Assembly: GCA_021779415.1 (NCBI GenBank)
Contig: JAJYAS010000289.1
Span: 1-5,326 of the forward strand
DNA length: 5,326 nucleotides
From: Bacillota bacterium
GTDB lineage: Bacteria; Bacillota_B; Desulfitobacteriia; Desulfitobacteriales; Desulfitobacteriaceae
Reading direction: 5' to 3'
Below the pieces are notes generated by a model. It was not told the origin of the DNA and made no database searches. It saw only the letters and a list, made by a program, of their open reading frames with translations. Positions within the stretch are counted from its first letter, which is position 1; each line of letters starts with the position of its first letter. Shown here one piece after another: positions 5,231 to 5,326 of this stretch. The translations under genes and the position numbers were made by a program.

Positions 5231-5326
5231 ATGCCAAGGCTCATGAACCAAGAAGAAGCACCGCTTTATATCAAAATCAATCCAATAGACAATGTTGCAA
5301 TCGTTGTTAATTCGGGAGGCTTACCT
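5231..5326 (+). CDS. garD: Galactarate dehydratase (GarD-like, UxaA/GarD family), N-terminal 32 codons only
   Basis: The reading frame starts at ATG 5231, 9 nt after AGGAGG (5216-5221), and runs off the window after 32 codons. The N-terminus contains PLYIKINPIDNVAIVVNSGG followed by LP. This is the start of the SAF-like domain of the GarD/UxaA dehydratases and resembles GarD (E. coli FYIKVHDTDNVAIIVND) more than altronate dehydratase UxaA (YIKIHALDNVAVALAD). GarD converts galactarate to 5-dehydro-4-deoxy-glucarate. The complete enzyme is usually about 510-525 residues, so its catalytic part lies outside the window. The 73-bp gap after the transporter has no terminator, which supports one operon and a sugar-diacid substrate for both. 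A related UxaA-family hydrolase remains possible because only the first domain's start is visible. Confidence 0.8.
   Translation, partial: MPRLMNQEEAPLYIKINPIDNVAIVVNSGGLP

Overview
The window looks like a chromosomal segment of a low-GC Bacillota (Firmicutes) bacterium. The reasons are AT-rich intergenic DNA, strong AGGAGG-type ribosome binding sites, a TTG start codon on one gene, and protein families common in that phylum. I see no rRNA, tRNA, CRISPR array, transposase or phage gene. The genus cannot be settled from sequence alone.

Left end (1-1450). The first 117 bases are the 5' end of a leftward gene for a YyaL/DUF255 (SSP411-type) thioredoxin-domain protein. About 800 bases without a convincing gene follow. 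This stretch holds an orphan intrinsic terminator (363-385), a 12-bp-arm hairpin (404-451), a possible 28-codon small ORF (599-685) and a perfect 21-bp-arm palindrome with a 3-nt centre (729-773). Next comes a rightward gene for an unrecognised 124-residue membrane protein (922-1296), with a terminator-like structure just before the convergent regulator.

Right part (1451-5326). This is one coherent module. A leftward gene encodes a sigma-54-dependent activator with PrpR_N, PAS, AAA+ (intact GAFTGA) and Fis-type HTH domains. Divergent from it is a rightward operon of a GudP/GarP-type glucarate/galactarate MFS transporter (3850-5157) and the first 32 codons of a GarD-like galactarate dehydratase (from 5231). 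The shared intergenic region carries a near-consensus -24/-12 sigma-54 promoter (3590-3606) pointing at the transporter. It also carries a 15-bp-arm dyad (3500-3539) centred about 98 bp upstream of the predicted transcription start, as expected for an enhancer bound by the divergent activator.

The inferred system is a sugar-diacid uptake and dehydration operon switched on by a PrpR_N-type enhancer-binding protein with sigma-54. This differs from the known CdaR (Escherichia coli) and GntR-type (Bacillus subtilis) control of the same pathway. The operon leader is about 230 nt long and contains a strong Shine-Dalgarno sequence followed only by tiny overlapping ORFs, which is the main unexplained feature of the module.
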